64,000 nt of DNA from Amycolatopsis roodepoortensis. Lineage in GTDB: Bacteria; Actinomycetota; Actinomycetes; Mycobacteriales; Pseudonocardiaceae. The notes under the pieces were generated by a model. That model saw only the letters and a program-made list of their open reading frames with translations. It searched no databases and had not been told where the DNA came from. Positions 42,911 through 51,055 of this stretch are shown piece by piece; position 1 is the first letter of the stretch; each line of letters begins with the position of its first letter. A program made the position numbers and the translations under genes. The stretch is from positions 2,480,001 to 2,544,000 of the forward strand of contig NZ_JADBEJ010000005.1 of the NCBI RefSeq assembly GCF_014873915.1, in the 5' to 3' direction.

Positions 42911-44263
42911 CTACGGAAGGCCGGCGAGGGACTTTTCGAGGGCCTCCTCGGGCAGCGCGTGGTCGGAGATCTCGCCCGCCAGGTACGCGCCGTACGCCGG
43001 GAGGTCGAGGTGCGCGTGCCCGCACAGCGCGGTCAGAATCACCTTCTCCTCGCCGGTTTCCTTACACCGCAACGCTTCCTGGATGCACGCGGCGAGCGCG
43101 TGAGTCGGCTCGGGCGCGGGGATGATGCCCTCCGCGCGGGCGAACCGCACGCCTGCCGCGAAACAGTCCTCTTGCCCGATGGCTACCGCGTCGATCAGGC
43201 CGAGCTCGTAGATATGCGAGATCAGCGGCGACATCCCGTGGTAGCGCAGGCCGCCGGCGTGGATCGGGTCGGGGATGAAGTCGTGACCGAGCGTGTGCAT
43301 CTTCAGCAACGGCGTCAACCCGGCGGTGTCCCCGAAGTCGTACGCGTACTTCCCGCGGGTGAGCGTCGGGCAGGCGGCCGGTTCGACCGCGCGGATCACC
43401 GGGTCCATCCGGCCGGCGAGTTTCTCGCGCAGGAACGGGAAGGCGAGCCCGCCGAAGTTGGATCCGCCGCCGGTGCAGCCGACGAGGACGTCCGGGGTGT
43501 CCCCGGCCAGTTCGAACTGTTTGAGCGCCTCTTCGCCGATGATCGTCTGGTGCAGCAGCACGTGGTTGAGCACGCTGCCGAGCGCGTAACGCGTGTTCTC
43601 CGCCTGCGCCGCCTGCTCGACCGCCTCGCTGATCGCGATGCCGAGGCTCCCGGTCGAGGCCGGGTCCGCGGCCAGGATCGCGCGGCCGGATTCGGTCAGC
43701 TCGGACGGGCTCGGATGCACCGTCGCGCCGAAGGTCTCCATCATCAGCTTGCGATACGGCTTCTGGTCGAACGAAGCGCGGACCTGCCACACCTCGCATT
43801 CGAGCCCGAAGGTGGCGCACGCGAACGCGAGCGCGCTTCCCCACTGTCCGGCGCCGGTCTCCGTGGTCAGCCTGGTGACCCCCTCCGCCGCGTTGTAGAA
43901 CGCCTGCGGGACGGCGGTGTTGGGCTTGTGCGAGCCGACCGGGCTGACGCCTTCGTACTTGTAGTAGATGCGGGCGGGGGTGCCGAGCGCCTTCTCCAGC
44001 CGCCTCGCACGGTACAGCGGGGACGGCCGCCAGAGGCGGTAGACGTCGAGGACCTCTTCCGGGATGTCGATGTACCGTTCGGTGCTGACTTCCTGTGCGA
44101 TGAGCGCCTGCGGGAACAGGGGTGCGAGGTCGTCCGGGCCGACCGGCTCGCGGGTGCCCGGATGCAGTGGCGGCGGTGGCGGCTCCGGCAGATCCGGGAC
44201 GATGTTGTACCACCGGGCCGGCATGTCCGCTTCGTCGAGGATGTACTTGGTCCGCTCCGCCAT
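42911..44263 (-). CDS. trpB: TrpB2-type tryptophan synthase beta chain
   Basis: A PLP enzyme of 450 residues, longer than TrpB1 (about 400). The N-terminal ADMPARWYNIVPDLPEPPPPPLHP is typical of the TrpB2 group. The PLP lysine is K113 (VGSHKPNTA), followed by ETGAGQWGSALA, the phosphate-binding GCTGGGSNFGGLAFP and EPAACPTLTRG. TrpB2 enzymes condense indole and serine but do not pair tightly with TrpA and often sit outside trp operons, as here; an indole-salvage role has been proposed for them. It stands alone, divergent from the arginase-like gene. Confidence 0.92.
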   Translation of the reverse strand: MAERTKYILDEADMPARWYNIVPDLPEPPPPPLHPGTREPVGPDDLAPLFPQALIAQEVSTERYIDIPEEVLDVYRLWRPSPLYRARRLEKALGTPARIYYKYEGVSPVGSHKPNTAVPQAFYNAAEGVTRLTTETGAGQWGSALAFACATFGLECEVWQVRASFDQKPYRKLMMETFGATVHPSPSELTESGRAILAADPASTGSLGIAISEAVEQAAQAENTRYALGSVLNHVLLHQTIIGEEALKQFELAGDTPDVLVGCTGGGSNFGGLAFPFLREKLAGRMDPVIRAVEPAACPTLTRGKYAYDFGDTAGLTPLLKMHTLGHDFIPDPIHAGGLRYHGMSPLISHIYELGLIDAVAIGQEDCFAAGVRFARAEGIIPAPEPTHALAACIQEALRCKETGEEKVILTALCGHAHLDLPAYGAYLAGEISDHALPEEALEKSLAGLP

Positions 44264-44339
44264 TGAGCCTCCTCTGTCCGTTCCTTCAACCTAAAGGGAC
44301 GGACGGCGTGACACCAGGCGTCACTACTACGGTGGGGGC

Positions 44340-45224
44340 ATGGGGAATTTCGTACTGCTCGACGCACCGTCCAATCTCGGACTGCGCCCGCCCGCCGAAG
44401 GTGTGGTCCCCGGCTGCTACAAGGCACCGGGCGCGCTGCGCGACCAGGGTCTGCTCACCCGTTTGGGCGCCAGGGACGGCGGCGTCGTCACCCCGCCGCG
44501 CTATCTGCCCGCTTGGTCGCCCGGCGGCGGGGTGCGCAACGCGGACGGGATCGCGACCTACACCGCGGCCCTCGCCGGCCGGCTGGCGAAGATCCGCGCG
44601 GACGGCGGCTTCCCGGTGGTGCTCGGCGGCGACTGTTCGATCGCGCTCGCCGCGATGCTGACTCTGCGTCGCGAAGGACGCTTCGGCATCGTCTACTTCG
44701 ACGGCCACGACGACTTCCGGCATCTCGGCAATTCCGATCACGTCGCCAACGTGGGCGGTGAGGCCCTCGCCGTCGTCACCGGCCGCGGCCAAGCCGAACT
44801 GGCCGATGTGGACGGTCTGGGGCCGTACGTCCGTGACGAGGACGTCCTCGTGCTCGGCGTTCGCGCGGAGGAGTCCGCCGAGGCGCGGGACGCGGGGCTG
44901 CGCGTCGTGACCAGCCAGGAGATCATGGCGTCCGGCACCGGCGGCGCGCTCGCCGCCGCCCGCGAGATCTTCGCGCCGCTGGACGGTTTCTGGATCCACG
45001 TCGACATCGACACGCTCGACCCGGAGTTCGTGTCCGCTGTGGACAGTCCCGATCCCGGCGGGCTCAGCCCGGACAAGCTCGTCGAACTGCTCCGCGGCCT
45101 GCTCGCGATCCCCGGCGCCGCCGGGCTGGAGCTGACCATCTTCGATCCCGACCTCGACCCCGACGGCACACAGGCCGCCCTGGTGGCGGACTGCCTCGTG
45201 CGCGCACTGGAAGGAACCCGATGA
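44340..45224 (+). CDS. Arginase/agmatinase-family protein with a changed metal ligand
   Basis: A ureohydrolase-fold protein of 294 residues. Metal motifs: VVLGGDCSIALA (residues 93-104), YFDGHDDF with D121, H123 and D125, and HVDIDTLDPEF with D222 and D224. In canonical arginases the first motif is GGDHS, whose His binds Mn; here it is Cys (C99). The other ligands are kept. A guanidino or amidino compound is the likely substrate, but which is unclear. The stop overlaps the start of the dienelactone hydrolase gene (ATGA), so the two are coupled. Confidence 0.88.
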   Translation: MGNFVLLDAPSNLGLRPPAEGVVPGCYKAPGALRDQGLLTRLGARDGGVVTPPRYLPAWSPGGGVRNADGIATYTAALAGRLAKIRADGGFPVVLGGDCSIALAAMLTLRREGRFGIVYFDGHDDFRHLGNSDHVANVGGEALAVVTGRGQAELADVDGLGPYVRDEDVLVLGVRAEESAEARDAGLRVVTSQEIMASGTGGALAAAREIFAPLDGFWIHVDIDTLDPEFVSAVDSPDPGGLSPDKLVELLRGLLAIPGAAGLELTIFDPDLDPDGTQAALVADCLVRALEGTR

Positions 45225-45910
45225 CCAAGGTGACCGTCGCCGACGGCTCGTTCGACGCCCCGCTCTGGCTGCCCGAATCCGGCTCCGGCCCGGGACTGGT
45301 GCTGATCCAGGAGATCTTCGGTCTCGACGACTACCTCAAGTCGGTCGCCGCCGACCTGGCCGCCCTCGGCTACGTCGTCGCCGTGCCCGAACTGTTCTGG
45401 CGGATCTCCCCCGGCTGGTCGGCCACGCACGACGAAGCCGGGGTCTCGGCCTCGATGGCCGTCGCCGGACAGCTCGACCCGGCGCGCGCCGTCACCGACG
45501 TGCTCGCGACCCTCGCGACGCTGCGCGAACTGCCCGAGACCGACGGCCGCGCCGGCCTCTTCGGTTTCTGCCTCGGCGGTTCGATGGCGTACGCGGCCGC
45601 CGCCGAAGGGGACCCGGATGTCGCGGTCTCGTACTACGGCTCGCGCGTTCCGGAGCAACTCCCGTTGCTGGACGAGATCACCTGCCCGATCCAGTTCCAG
45701 TTCGGCGGCGAGGATCCCTACATCCCCGTCGAAGGCGTGCGTCGCCTTGCCGACGCGGTCGCCTCGCACGACGGGGCGGAGATCCACATCCACGAGGGTG
45801 CGGGGCACGCGTTCCACAACCACGTGGCGCCGATGTTCCACCAGCCGGAGCCCGCCGCGGCGGCTTGGGCGCTGACGCTGGAGTTCCTGGGGCGGGTCTT
45901 TCCGGCGTGA
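45221..45910 (+). CDS. Dienelactone hydrolase family protein
   Basis: An alpha/beta hydrolase of 229 residues with the dienelactone hydrolase triad: C117 in GLFGFCLGGSMAY, an Asp in FGGEDPYIPVEG (about 166) and a His in GAGHAFHNH (about 193), plus the conserved Glu in LIQEIFGLDDYL (E31). Family members hydrolyse dienelactones in chlorocatechol breakdown, but many act on other esters or lactones. The TGA stop lies in cgtgagtgg, close to the end of a composite repeat. Confidence 0.9.
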   Translation: MTKVTVADGSFDAPLWLPESGSGPGLVLIQEIFGLDDYLKSVAADLAALGYVVAVPELFWRISPGWSATHDEAGVSASMAVAGQLDPARAVTDVLATLATLRELPETDGRAGLFGFCLGGSMAYAAAAEGDPDVAVSYYGSRVPEQLPLLDEITCPIQFQFGGEDPYIPVEGVRRLADAVASHDGAEIHIHEGAGHAFHNHVAPMFHQPEPAAAAWALTLEFLGRVFPA

Positions 45911-45922
45911 GTGGGCGTTGGG

Positions 45923-46223
45923 CTCGTGAGTGGTAAGGACGGTTAGGGCCACGGGCGGCGTTTCGCGTGTCGTCCTGTAGTGCGGGGATCCTGTTGGGTG
46001 CTGGCTGGGCCGGGGGTTGCGAAAGCCACTTTCGCAACCTTCAGCGTTGCGAAAGTGGCTTTCGCAACGTCGGCCGTGGCCGGGCACGACACCGTCCTGG
46101 CGAGCATGTCGCGAAAGCCACTTTCGCGACGTCTGATGTCCCGAAAGTGGCTTTCGCGACACACCCCCGGGGGGCCTGGAGCCAGTAGGTACTCAAGACA
46201 TCCTTGGTTAGAACACTCACGAG
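45923..46223. repeat. Composite palindromic element, cgaaagccactttcg family, with 10-bp terminal inverted repeats
   Basis: ctcgtgagtg (45923-45932) and cactcacgag (46214-46223) bound two compound hairpins. 46016-46068 has perfect 23-bp arms with loop cttcagc. 46108-46160 has 23-bp arms with one mismatch and loop gtctgat. The left end continues gtaaggacggttag as at 33966. The rest of the 371-bp gap between genes shows no coding frame; the open frames there merely read through the repeats. Confidence 0.85.
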
Positions 46224-46281
46224 CTCTTCGCTGTGGGCGAAGCACCGGAATATGTCGGTGCCTCCCGGTAGTTTCCCCAGC

Positions 46282-47076
46282 ATGGCCACATTGGTGAGTT
46301 TTCACGCCCACCCCGACGACGAGTGCATCGTCGCGGGCGGCGTCATGCGCAAGGCCTTCGAGGAAGGTCACCGTGTCGTGCTCGTCGTCGCGACCAGGGG
46401 GGAGGTCGGCGAGGTGCCGGACGGGTTCCTCGACGACGGAGAGGAGTTGTGGCAGCGCCGCGTGCAGGAGACGCACGCTTCCGCCGAGGTCCTGGGGGCC
46501 AAGCGGGTGGAGTTCCTGGGGTACACCGATTCCGGCATGATGGGCGAGCCGCGCAACGACGAGCCCGGCACGTTCTGGCAGGCCGACGTCGAGGAGGCCG
46601 CGCAGCGCCTGGCCGCGATCCTGCGCGAGGAGCAGGCCGACGTCCTGACCGTTTACGACGACAACGGCGGCTACGGGCATCCGGACCACATTCAGGTGCA
46701 TCGCGTCGGCATGCGCGCGGCCGAGCTGGCGGGCACGCCGCGGGTCTACGAGGCGACGAGCAACAGTGACGAGATGCGCCGCGGCATGGAGGAGGCGGTG
46801 CGCACGGGGCAAATGAAGGCGGAGGATCTCCCCGATTTCGAAGACGGCTCCGAGTTCGGCAAACCGGAAGCGGTCCTGACGGCGAGGGTCGACGTCACCG
46901 CGTATCTGCCGGCCAAGCGGGCCGCGATGCGTGCGCACGCCAGCCAGATCAGTGAGGATTCGTTCTTCCTCGCGATGCCGGACGAGGCCTTCGCGCAGGC
47001 GTTCGGCGTCGAGTGGTTCATCCGCGCCGGGCAGGGGCCGGGTATCACCGAGACCGATCTGATGGCGGGTCTCTGA
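46282..47076 (+). CDS. PIG-L family deacetylase (MshB/Mca-like)
   Basis: A zinc-dependent LmbE/PIG-L deacetylase of 264 residues: FHAHPDDECIVAGG (H10, D13) at the N-terminus and GYGHPDHIQVHRVG (HPDH 133-136) further on. In actinomycetes this fold includes MshB (mycothiol biosynthesis) and Mca (mycothiol S-conjugate amidase), and deacetylases of natural-product pathways; the family tie is clear but the member is not. The ATG at 46282 is the first start after the repeat element. Monocistronic by position. Confidence 0.88.
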   Translation: MATLVSFHAHPDDECIVAGGVMRKAFEEGHRVVLVVATRGEVGEVPDGFLDDGEELWQRRVQETHASAEVLGAKRVEFLGYTDSGMMGEPRNDEPGTFWQADVEEAAQRLAAILREEQADVLTVYDDNGGYGHPDHIQVHRVGMRAAELAGTPRVYEATSNSDEMRRGMEEAVRTGQMKAEDLPDFEDGSEFGKPEAVLTARVDVTAYLPAKRAAMRAHASQISEDSFFLAMPDEAFAQAFGVEWFIRAGQGPGITETDLMAGL

Positions 47077-47110
47077 CGACCGAGCCGGAGCCGGGGAGCC
47101 GGGCCGATAT

Positions 47111-47165
47111 GCGAACTCGCGTGATCAGACGGCGTACACGTGAGTTCGCTGTCTGATCACGCGAG
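47111..47165. repeat. Inverted pair of the 21-bp repeat unit
   Basis: ctcgcgtgatcagac (47116-47130) and its complement (47151-47165) form a 15-bp perfect stem. The unit 47142-47162 (gagttcgctg then tctgatcacgc) matches the 21-bp units at 22540-22946. This is a minimal version of that array, with one unit in each orientation, 34 bp after the PIG-L gene stop. Confidence 0.75.
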
Positions 47166-47214
47166 ATACGCCTTCGGCCTGGCTACGGAATCCGGCGGAG
47201 ACAGCCGAGCGCGG

Positions 47215-47613
47215 TCAGGCCGTGGCGGCGGTGACGTCGAGCTCGACGAGCTGCCCGGGATACCCGAGCTGCGCGACGCCGAGCAGGGTGCTCGCGGTGG
47301 TGAAGGCCTCGCCGATCTCCGACTCCACGAACCGGTCCCATACGGCCGAGAGCACGTCGGCGTCCGGGGTGACCACGTAGATCACCGTGCGCACGACGTC
47401 GGCGGGGGTCGCCTTGGCGAAGGCGAGCGCGGCGGCGGTGTTCGCGACGACCTGGTCGACCTGGGCGAGCACGTCGCCGTCGACGACCTTGCCGTCTTCG
47501 GCGAGCGGGCACTGGCCGGCGAGGTGGACGTCCCGCCGTCCTTCGACGATGGTCACGTGGTGGTAGGTGGGCGTGGGGTGCAGACCGGGCGGATGGTGGC
47601 GTTGAATGGTCAC
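47215..47613 (-). CDS. RidA-family (YjgF) enamine/imine deaminase-like protein
   Basis: 132 residues: HHPPGLHPTPTYHHVTIVEG, VHLAGQCPLAEDGKVV, DVLAQVDQVVANTAAALAFAKATPADVVRTVIYV (in pieces) and a C-terminal GYPGQLVELDVTA. RidA hydrolyses reactive 2-aminoacrylate-type enamines; here the usual catalytic Arg near VGV/RVxxR is not clear, so it may belong to an Rid subgroup with another substrate. The start used is GTG 47613 with GAGG upstream; ATG 47622 is possible. It is divergent from mtnA. Confidence 0.85.
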   Translation of the reverse strand: MTIQRHHPPGLHPTPTYHHVTIVEGRRDVHLAGQCPLAEDGKVVDGDVLAQVDQVVANTAAALAFAKATPADVVRTVIYVVTPDADVLSAVWDRFVESEIGEAFTTASTLLGVAQLGYPGQLVELDVTAATA

Positions 47614-47670
47614 GGGCCGCATCCTCACCGAGGCGGTCGCGACGGGACAACCGGATTTCACGGGGGAGTC

Positions 47671-48636
47671 ATGCGCAGGACGATCGACTGGACCGGTGAC
47701 GCGGTCACGATCATCGACCAGACCGTCCTGCCCGCCGAGTATCGCCTGCTCGAACTGCGCACGGTCGGCGAGCTCGTCGACGCCATCCAGCGGCTGGCGG
47801 TGCGCGGCGCGCCGGCGCTCGGCGCGGCGGGGGCGCTCGGTGTCGTGCTCGCGACCCGCGCGGGAGGTGACGTCGAGGCCGAGGCGCATCGTGTCGCCCA
47901 GGCCCGGCCGACGGCGGTCAACCTGAGCTGGGGTGTCTCCCGCGCCCTCGCGAAGCTCCCGGAGGGGCCGGACGCCGTCCTCGCCGAAGCGCTGGCGATC
48001 CTCGACGAGGACGAGCGGATCAACCACGAAGCCTCCCGGCTGGCGGCCGCAGTGGTGCTCGAACACTGTGAGCGGCGGCCGTTGCGGCTGCTCAGTCACT
48101 GCAACGCGGGCCACCTCGCCACGGTCGCCTGGGGCAGCGCGCTCGGCGTCGTCTGGCATCTTCAGGCCCGCGGCCTGGTCGAGTCCGTGCTGGTCGACGA
48201 GACCAGGCCGCTGCTGCAGGGCGCCCGCCTGACCGCGTGGGAGCTGGCCGAAGCCGGTGTCCCGTACCGGATCCAGCCCGACGGCGCGGCCGCCGCCGCG
48301 ATGAGCCGCGGCCTCGTCGACTGCGTGCTCGTCGGCGCCGACCGGATCGCCGCCAACGGCGACGTCGCCAACAAGATCGGCACCTACGGCCTGGCGATCG
48401 CGGCGAAGCACCACGGGATCCCGTTCGTGGTCGTCGCCCCTTCGTCCACTGTGGACACCGCGATGCCGGACGGCGCCGGGATCGTGATCGAGGAGCGCGA
48501 TCCCGGCGAGGTCCTGGGTTTCGGTGGCACGAAGGTCGCTCCCGAAGGCGCGGAGGTGTTCAACCCGGCCTTCGACGTGACGCCGTTCGAACTGGTCACC
48601 GCGGTCGTCACCGAGCAGGGGGTGCTGCACCCGTGA
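47671..48636 (+). CDS. mtnA: S-methyl-5-thioribose-1-phosphate isomerase
   Basis: MtnA converts methylthioribose-1-phosphate to methylthioribulose-1-phosphate in methionine salvage. The 321-residue protein has VRGAPALGAAGA (44-55), the catalytic Cys in LSHCNAGHLATV (C144), VDETRPLLQGARLTAWEL and the catalytic Asp in GADRIAANGDVANKIGTYG (D224). The ATG at 47671 follows GGGGGAG. Other salvage genes are not in the window. Its last 29 bases overlap the convergent secreted-protein gene. Confidence 0.95.
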   Translation: MRRTIDWTGDAVTIIDQTVLPAEYRLLELRTVGELVDAIQRLAVRGAPALGAAGALGVVLATRAGGDVEAEAHRVAQARPTAVNLSWGVSRALAKLPEGPDAVLAEALAILDEDERINHEASRLAAAVVLEHCERRPLRLLSHCNAGHLATVAWGSALGVVWHLQARGLVESVLVDETRPLLQGARLTAWELAEAGVPYRIQPDGAAAAAMSRGLVDCVLVGADRIAANGDVANKIGTYGLAIAAKHHGIPFVVVAPSSTVDTAMPDGAGIVIEERDPGEVLGFGGTKVAPEGAEVFNPAFDVTPFELVTAVVTEQGVLHP

Positions 48637-49510
48637 TCAGCTTGGTGAACAAGGCGGCCATTTCCGCGTCGTCGTAGCTCAGCGGAAGCGTGTCGAAGTA
48701 GTAGCGGAGAACGCCGGAGCCGGTGCCCACGACCATTCCGAAGTCGATCGTCCGCCCCTTCGCCCGCACGGTCCCGCGATACTCCCGGAACTCCCCCGCC
48801 ACCTGATCGGGTGCCAGCCGGACGTCGGTCATCGCGCCCGAAAGCCTGCCGAGGTAAGCGAGATGGCACGCCGGGTCCGTAACCGGTGCGGTCAGCCCCG
48901 GCCCGGTGAAGGCCGGCCCCGGCCGCGGACAGTTGTCGCCGACACCGGCGAACAGTTCGCGAAGGCCGTCGTTCTCCAGCGGGCGGAACCATTCCGTCCG
49001 ATCGTGGTAGCGGCGGCCTTGGGTGACCTCGCCGTTCTCGAGCACCACCCGGTAGACGGCCGGGTACCGCACCATCCGGCCGTGGATCACCGCTTCGTTG
49101 TCCGCTTCGTAGAAGACGGCGTCGCCGTTCACCGAGATCCTCACCGGCGTGAACCGGAACGTCGGGAACGCGCCCAGCAGGGTGCGCAGGCTGTTCTCGA
49201 TGTTCGCCCTGCCTTGGACCGGCGCGGCGCTGCCCGATTCCGCGAGTGTCCCGTCCGCGGCGAAAATGGTGCCGTACAGCCGAACGCGGGCCTCCCGCGC
49301 TTCGGGCGTGTCCGAGCGCATGGCTCCGAATTCGGTCTGTTTGACGATGAAGGCGCAGGCGGACGGTGACACCGCGCCTTCGACCAGGTCTCCGAGCTGC
49401 TTCGGAAGTGCACAGCCTTCGGTCGTCTCAGCCACCGCCGTCCCGCTTCCCATCACCGTCGCACCGAGCAGAACCGCCGCCACACCAACGAATCTCTTGA
49501 TTTTTCGCAC
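48608..49510 (-). CDS. Secreted NTF2/SnoaL-like protein, function unknown
   Basis: 300 residues with a signal peptide (MRKIKRFVGVAAVLLGATVMG, AVA-type cleavage site after residue 27). The middle section (about 60-165) reads like a SnoaL/NTF2 fold: VRLYGTIFAADGTLAESGSAAPVQGRANIENSL (pieces), then VFYEADNEAVIHGRMVRYPAVYRVVLENGEVTQGRRYHDR. A C-terminal part begins NCPRPGPAFTGPG, with cysteines that could pair. I cannot assign a reaction. It is convergent with mtnA and overlaps it by 29 bp. Confidence 0.82.
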   Translation of the reverse strand: MRKIKRFVGVAAVLLGATVMGSGTAVAETTEGCALPKQLGDLVEGAVSPSACAFIVKQTEFGAMRSDTPEAREARVRLYGTIFAADGTLAESGSAAPVQGRANIENSLRTLLGAFPTFRFTPVRISVNGDAVFYEADNEAVIHGRMVRYPAVYRVVLENGEVTQGRRYHDRTEWFRPLENDGLRELFAGVGDNCPRPGPAFTGPGLTAPVTDPACHLAYLGRLSGAMTDVRLAPDQVAGEFREYRGTVRAKGRTIDFGMVVGTGSGVLRYYFDTLPLSYDDAEMAALFTKLITGAAPPAR

Positions 49511-49563
49511 CTGGTCACCTTGGCAAGAGCGACCACGCGAAGTCGATTACCCGGCAGGTAATG

Positions 49564-50784
49564 CTAGAAGGATTCGACGCAGGACGGCTCGCGGTCGGAG
49601 GCGAACGCGGCCGTCGCCCGGGCGACGGCGCCGGCGGTCCGCTCCCTGATCCGGCCCGCCGCGGCCAGCGTGCTGGGCCTGGTGCCACCGAGGAAGATCG
49701 CGCCGAGGTCGTCCACGCCCAGTTCGAGATCCGGCGCGTCCTCCACGCGCGTCACCTCGGCGTTCCCGCCGGCGTCGGTGACGAGCCGCCAGTTCCCGGT
49801 GTTCCACGGACAGAAGGCGTCACGCACGCCGAGCACGAGATCCACCGGAGCACCGTAGCGCCGGGTGACGAGGCCGCGGTCGACGTCGACGAGCCGGAGC
49901 CACAAGGAGTCACCGGCGGACCGGTTCATGGCACGGGGATTGGCGAGCAGATGGACGAGCGGCTCGTCGAGGGCGGCGAACCCCTCCACCGTGAACACCA
50001 GGTCGTAGTCGAGCAGGAAGCGATACAACGTCGCGTACGCCTCCGGAGTGGTCGCGACCAGTTCCTGCACCGTCAGAATTCCTCGCGGGCCTTCCTCGTT
50101 CCAGTCGTTCTTCAGCCGGTAGATCACGTAGCCGTCCGGGAGCACGGCGAACTTCAGCGCGGTCGCCCCATGGCGGCGGTACTCCGGGTCGTCGAGTACG
50201 AACTCCCAGGCCGACTCGGGCCGGTCGAGGGCGCCGACCCGTTGTGGCGCTTCCTTTTCGTAGATCGCCTTGATCAGCGGGATCGCCTGTTTCCGCGCGA
50301 CTTCGCGTACTCGTTCGGCTTCGAGCTCGACGCCGGGCCGGAACGCGGACTTGGCGCGCACCTTCGTGCGGTGGAACTGCGCCGCGAGACCGTAACCGAA
50401 TCGGGGGTAGATGACCGCTTCGGACGCCCACAACGCGGCGATCGGTTCGCCGCCGTCTTCGTGCAGGCCGTGCAATTGCGCCCGCATGACCCGGGTGAGC
50501 ACGCCCCGCCTGCGGTGCCCCGGCGCGACGGCGACCGACGTCACCCCGGCGAACGGCGTCTGTCCGGCCCCCGGAACGGTGATCTTGCGGGTGAGCAGTT
50601 CCCCCACCCCGATGAGGTCGTCGCCGTCGAACACACCGTGCGTGCGGTCCGGCTCGAACACCAGCCTTTCGCGGTGTTTCAGGCCTTCCGTCGGATCGGT
50701 CAGGAAGGCGCTCGCGAGCAGTTCCGCGAACGCGGGCAGGTCGTCGGTGGTCAGAGTGCGGAGGGTCAAGCCGTCATCGCTCAC
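49564..50784 (-). CDS. Eis-like GNAT acetyltransferase
   Basis: 406 residues, the size and layout of Enhanced-intracellular-survival (Eis) proteins: two fused GNAT domains and a C-terminal sterol-carrier-like domain. The first GNAT has VTSVAVAPGHRRRGVLTRVMRAQL (acetyl-CoA site, R/GxxRRRG) and ALWASEAVIYPRFGYG. The protein ends SCVESF, and in Eis the terminal carboxylate of Phe serves catalysis. Eis acetylates lysines and aminoglycosides at several positions. It is monocistronic by spacing. Confidence 0.92.
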   Translation of the reverse strand: MSDDGLTLRTLTTDDLPAFAELLASAFLTDPTEGLKHRERLVFEPDRTHGVFDGDDLIGVGELLTRKITVPGAGQTPFAGVTSVAVAPGHRRRGVLTRVMRAQLHGLHEDGGEPIAALWASEAVIYPRFGYGLAAQFHRTKVRAKSAFRPGVELEAERVREVARKQAIPLIKAIYEKEAPQRVGALDRPESAWEFVLDDPEYRRHGATALKFAVLPDGYVIYRLKNDWNEEGPRGILTVQELVATTPEAYATLYRFLLDYDLVFTVEGFAALDEPLVHLLANPRAMNRSAGDSLWLRLVDVDRGLVTRRYGAPVDLVLGVRDAFCPWNTGNWRLVTDAGGNAEVTRVEDAPDLELGVDDLGAIFLGGTRPSTLAAAGRIRERTAGAVARATAAFASDREPSCVESF

Positions 50785-50837
50785 CCTGTCGTCCTACGCC
50801 TGTTCACCGGCGACCGCCACGCATTAACGAGCGGTCA

Positions 50838-51053
50838 TCAGGGCCGCGGCCCGATCACCTCACCCTTCTCCGTCACCTCGATGGCCATCGCGGGGCACGA
50901 ATCCGCCGCGTCGAGCACCGTCTCGTCCGGCTCCACCTCGCCCGTGACCACCGTCGCCGTGGCACCTTCGAGCACGAAGACCTCCGGCTTCAGCGCGGCG
51001 CACATTCCCGAGCCGATGCACGTGTCGCCATCGACGTCGACTTTCCAGCTCAT
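50838..51053 (-). CDS. [3Fe-4S] ferredoxin, P450 partner
   Basis: A 71-residue ferredoxin: VDVDGDTCIGSGMCAALKPEVF gives the C-x5-C pair and DAADSCPAMAIEV the last C-P. The central cysteine of a 4Fe cluster is replaced, as in the 3Fe-4S ferredoxins that feed actinomycete P450s. It begins two bases after the P450 stop (ATG 51053), or with GTG 51059 overlapping it, so the two are made together. The ferredoxin reductase is not in this locus. Confidence 0.93.
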   Translation of the reverse strand: MSWKVDVDGDTCIGSGMCAALKPEVFVLEGATATVVTGEVEPDETVLDAADSCPAMAIEVTEKGEVIGPRP

Positions 51054-51055
51054 GC

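Noticed and set aside
45967..46297. Frames reading VAKATFATFNVAKVAFAT-like peptides (also at 33663-33999 and 56208-56563)
   Set aside because: These are translations of the cgaaagccactttcg palindromes, which happen to lack stops in some frames.
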